Assembly: GCA_003833135.1 (NCBI GenBank)
Contig: QZLH01000943.1
Span: 27,915 to 51,062, forward strand
Source: Oehlia diaphana
Lineage: Eukaryota > Glomeromycota > Glomeromycetes > Glomerales > Glomeraceae
Direction: 5' to 3'
DNA: 23,148 nucleotides
Below the pieces are notes generated by a model. The model searched no databases. It saw nothing but the letters and a program-made list of their open reading frames with translations, and was not told the DNA's origin. Positions 19,862-23,148 of this stretch are shown in pieces. Positions within the stretch are counted from its first letter, which is position 1. Each line of letters begins with the position of its first letter. Made by a program: the position numbers and the translations under genes.

Positions 19862-21463
19862 AATTAGGACTGATTTGGTCAGACATAATGTTTATCTTGA
19901 TCAATAATTATAATTTGGTTTTTTGGAATTATTTCCATATCCATTATAATTTTTAAGTAATGTTCTTTAAATTTTGATGATAACAATTAACATTTATAAA
20001 TTTATAAAATTTTATCATTTAAGCTATAATATAAATTGCGAGTTTTACTATGATAAAAAATATTATCTTTTTTCTAATATTATTTGATTTTTCTTCAATA
20101 TATTTTGACGATTTTCTATGGATCAGAATGACAAATGTTATTAACAAAGTAAAAAAGCTTGAAATTTTAATAAATGAATATTAAATTGTCTACCTTTGTG
20201 ATATGAGAATCAATAATTGCTTTAAGGAAAATTTTATAAAATATAGCCGGCTACGAGTCCCGACTCCCGAAAAGAAGAAAATACTCTCCATTATAAAATT
20301 CATTCGTTCAAAAAGGTGGTTCCTAAAAAAGTGAAATAGTTTTTTTAATAATCAATATACGTTAAATGTGTCATAATATGGTACGTTGTTCGGTTATTGA
20401 AACAATGAAACAAACAATAACAATGAAACCAATGTTTAATCTGATAACACTCAAAAGATAGCTAAAAGTATCGCACATGACTGTAAGATTTGATAACACA
20501 TATTTCATATCATTTTATTAGTTCCTATCAATAAGTATAAAAGCAATAAATTATAAATTTAACCTTAAATATACTCAATTGATCACTGACTTTCATTATT
20601 ACTGCCTAATGAACTTACTTACTTTAACTTCATATGTTAATTCAAAGACCTTTTTTTGTATTTATGCATTATTTACTTCCTTTTTTTTTTATCAATATAT
20701 GTTATATATGTTCCATTCTTTTCTCTGCTGAGTGTCTATAAAATGCAAATGCTCTGATTTCATTGTTATAGACACCTTTTCTTCGCTGGTTCATAAAGTT
20801 CATACAATTTATATCATGCAACTTTATTATCATCCTAAACTATTTTATAATAACAACGATTCTCCCGTCTTCTATAAAGACTGTCTTTAGATCATTTCGA
20901 GGGAATCTCTACGCATTAATCTCGTTGTAGTGCATACTATATTTCATAAATATTTCAACGCTATATATTGTTTTAAGTTTTTTTAGAACATACTTGATCT
21001 ATTGTGACGGCTTCTTCAACAGGACTAATCTGTTTGCTGTGGCGTTACTTTCGACGTTGTTGGTGTTGTCATTGGTTTGCTGTTATCGTAAATAGAGATA
21101 CAAGTATCCTAAATTTGTGGGGCTATGCAAATTTTACAAGGCTTGTTTGTAAGGCTTAGAAAAATAAAAAGATATTTATACGGGTAATCTATGCTCTTAC
21201 TTTTTTACTATTTCAAATATGAATCTTTATAATTTTTTTTTATAAAAAAATGAACCAGATTATCACCTAATATTCACAATATTCACCATGAGATCTCAAA
21301 TATCAAATGAACAACTTAAAATTTTCCAAAATAATTTTTATTAAATATTCTTGATAATTTGGTTATTATAATTCAATAATTCAAAAACTTTTCTTTTTCA
21401 ATCCTTTAAAACTTAACACAACCTTCAACATTCTATTGGGAAAAAAGAAATATAAAACATATA
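19862..21463. other. Intergenic, no gene supported
   Basis: AT-rich. A short CCCGA-type motif cluster (GAGTCCCGACTCCCGAAAAG) occurs near 20256. A TATA-like TCTATAAAATGC near 20733 precedes a 24-codon frame at 20816, and an ATG-less hydrophobic stretch (AVALLSTLLVLSLVCC) with raised GC lies near 21045-21090. These could be remnants of a small membrane-protein gene, but I could not join them into a model. Confidence 0.5.
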
Positions 21464-21950
21464 CGTTTAGATAAGAAAGTAAAAAATAATATATCCCAGA
21501 ACGCCTTCATAGAACTCAAAGACATTATGTTTGATGCATATATTAACAAAGACAATATTGATATAGAATACACTAAAGATTATGGCGGATAACTTTAATG
21601 AATCTCTCAATCCTAACACTACTGTACGTTTAAATGAACTTGTGGCAAGAGAATGACAGTTTTTCCTAATCATTGTGTAGTTTACATTCCTAAGAACCAT
21701 AATTTGCTTTCAAAGGATGAATATTATATCAACAGAATCAAGAAATTCCAATCAAAATTATTTATATAGGAACTTATGCAATACAAGGCAGAAGAGTTTC
21801 AGGTGGTCATTATGAAGCTACTGTAATATGTTTTGACATAAAGGTTCTCCTCAAGCCTTAGAAGCACATTTTGCAAATGATTGTTTAAAGTTTCATATGA
21901 AAAAGTTCTACTGAATGAATTATATGTGGAATTATTAAAAACATTTTTTA
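21464..21950 (+). pseudogene. Decayed reading frame, possible BED-finger/hAT transposon remnant
   Basis: Five overlapping plus-strand open stretches in shifting frames follow each other: 21464-21592, 21582-21656 (starting MADNFNESL), 21653-21769 (MTVFPNHCVVYIPK), 21733-21861 (IIYIGTYAIQ ... SGGHYEATVICF) and 21840-21914 (KGSPQALEAHFANDC). Each ends in a stop where the next continues, as expected for a gene broken by several frameshifts. The KGSPxxLEAHxANxC end resembles the H-x4-C half of a BED zinc finger in fungal hAT transposases, but the first CxxC half is not intact. It could instead be a host gene remnant. No intact product is predicted. Confidence 0.4.
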
Positions 21951-22445
21951 ATCTTAATTTCATATTGATTAATGAAAAGGCATTAATTAAATTTTATCAA
22001 GAATAGTCTTTGATATTGATATTTTAAAATTTATTAAATAGTAAATTTATTAATTCATTTTTATTACTTTATATCTTAAAGTCACTTACCATATGAAGAG
22101 ATATTCGTAATCACTATATTCATTAATTCCATCAAATTCAGTATAAATTTAGTATTACAAATAGTTGGTAGATTGAAATAATAGAATATTTTTTTAACAA
22201 GAATTCATTATTATTCATTTTAAACCATTTTATTATTTTTTTTAAAAAATAATATTATGTTATTTTGTTCTTTTTTGCAAAAAAAAACATTTTGTTTTCT
22301 TACAGTTTTTCAAAAAACCTTTTTTTAAAAAAACATTTTATTAAGCGTAAAATTATAGATTTATCACATTAACTGGAGCAAATAAATGAATATTTAATCA
22401 AAAGTATAGTGAATATGATTTTTAGACAACAGCCATTCCAATTGA

Positions 22446-22764
22446 AAATTGAGTTGTATCCAAAGAGCCTTAAAAACATTTGAGACTCCTAAACAAGGAA
22501 AGAAAGCAGAAAAGGCACGTCTATTTAAGGTTTTATTTGAATAAAACTATTAAAATAAATATCAAAAAATAGAAGACAATTAGTATAAAATTAGTTTAAT
22601 AAAAAATAAAAAAAAAACTTTCAAAAATCCTATATCATAGTTTATATTTTAATTTAATATATATTTTACAGAAAAAAAGAGAGGAACTGCAACGACAGCT
22701 TCTGCCACTCTGTATGTCACAAGATTTAAGTTCATTTCGTATAATCATAAAATTTATAATTTAA
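22446..22764 (+). other. Weak exon-like remnant
   Basis: A 28-codon open stretch rich in Lys (ending ARLFK at 22529) and a second at 22672-22764 (KKREELQRQLLPLCMSQD, GC-richer than its surroundings) are separated by 142 nt that start with GT and end in a convincing TTTTACAG. They could be two exons of a gene or pseudogene without a visible start. There is no recognised domain; the donor GTTTTA is poor. Confidence 0.2.
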
Positions 22765-22992
22765 CAAAAAGTTTATTCTCTATTATGTAAAAATATGTTA
22801 TTATAACACAGTTATTTATTAAATATAAAATAAAATGATCATATAAAATCATAAATATGATATTAAATAATTATAAACATTGAAAATATTTATTAAAAGT
22901 GAAACTAAAAATAAGAAGGATTAAAAAAGAAGATAGGAAGTGAAGGGACTCCCGTCTAAGTCAAAAAGGTTGGGGTTTATATAATAATTTCC

Positions 22993-23138
22993 ATGTTGAT
23001 CCTTTGATCAACGTAAATAATAATAAATTAAAGGTAGTAGGATAATCGGTACGGTACGAATTTGCAAACTTGTACGGTACGGTTGATCACCCATATAAAA
23101 TTACAAAATTTGATCAACATGACCGTACCGTACCGTAC
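22993..23138. repeat. Palindromic repeat element at right edge (GTACGGTAC and TTGATC motifs)
   Basis: Nested inverted repeats: CATGTTGATC (22993-23002) against GATCAACATG (23112-23121); the hairpin GTTGATC-CTTT-GATCAAC (22995-23012); and GTACGGTACGGTTGATCA (23072-23089) against TGATCAAC...CCGTACCGTAC (23111-23138). CGGTACGGTACG also occurs at 23047-23058. The element probably continues past the window end. It is non-coding and MITE-like or satellite-like. Confidence 0.55.
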
Positions 23139-23148
23139 TGACACTATA

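Noticed and set aside
20733..21110. Small membrane-protein gene with TATA box, 24-codon start and hydrophobic segment
   Set aside because: The pieces are in different frames and no GT-AG pair joined them with consistent phase.
21467..21700. Minus-strand 77-codon frame
   Set aside because: Antisense to the broken plus-strand frame; no motif and no start context.
1..23148. CRISPR array, tRNA or rRNA genes, bacterial operons
   Set aside because: No spacer-repeat pattern, no tRNA box B (GGTTCGANTCC) in a plausible setting, and genes carry spliceosomal introns; the DNA is eukaryotic.

Overview
This window reads as nuclear DNA from a very AT-rich eukaryote with short GT-AG introns (about 60-85 nt), most probably an arbuscular mycorrhizal fungus of the Rhizophagus/Glomeromycotina type. 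The reasons are the combination of a Sel1-repeat array fused to a TKL-like protein kinase, a large multi-exon TRANK1-like UvrD/Rep-family helicase, small secreted-protein genes, and wide AT-rich intergenic stretches full of small inverted-repeat elements. This assignment is inference from family content and composition; no database was searched.

Layout. (1) 1-3052: 3' part of a Sel1-repeat + zinc-ribbon-like + kinase gene, with one intron and a 5' end outside the window. (2) 3053-6099: no gene seen, but three foldback or terminal-inverted-repeat elements and one copy of a CCCGA-rich dispersed repeat. (3) 6100-7949: two divergent paralogous genes for small secreted proteins (128 and 123 aa). 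Each has three exons with identical intron phases, and they share a similar core promoter and 5' leader. (4) 7950-9468: a GGCGAAA-type inverted-repeat element and the second copy of the CCCGA-rich repeat. (5) 9469-10224: a single-exon gene for a 251-aa protein with two double-stranded-RNA-binding motifs. (6) 10225-12112: no gene seen, with two short blocks that may fold or be repeat remnants. (7) 12113-19861: a twelve-exon gene for an approximately 2,314-aa superfamily-1 helicase. All UvrD-type motifs can be placed. They are followed by a TPR-like helical region, IQ-like segments and a C-terminal tandem duplication. (8) 19862-23148: gene-poor, with a decayed frameshifted reading frame that resembles a BED-finger/hAT transposon remnant and a palindromic repeat at the right edge.

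The genes do not form an operon or an obvious pathway. The possible functional themes are signalling (Sel1-kinase), secretion (divergent pair) and nucleic-acid or RNA biology (dsRNA-binding protein, helicase). The items most worth checking are the divergent secreted pair with its conserved promoter, the tandem dsRNA-binding protein, and the helicase C-terminus. In the helicase, comparing the duplicated units exposes a hidden intron that happens to be in frame in one copy.
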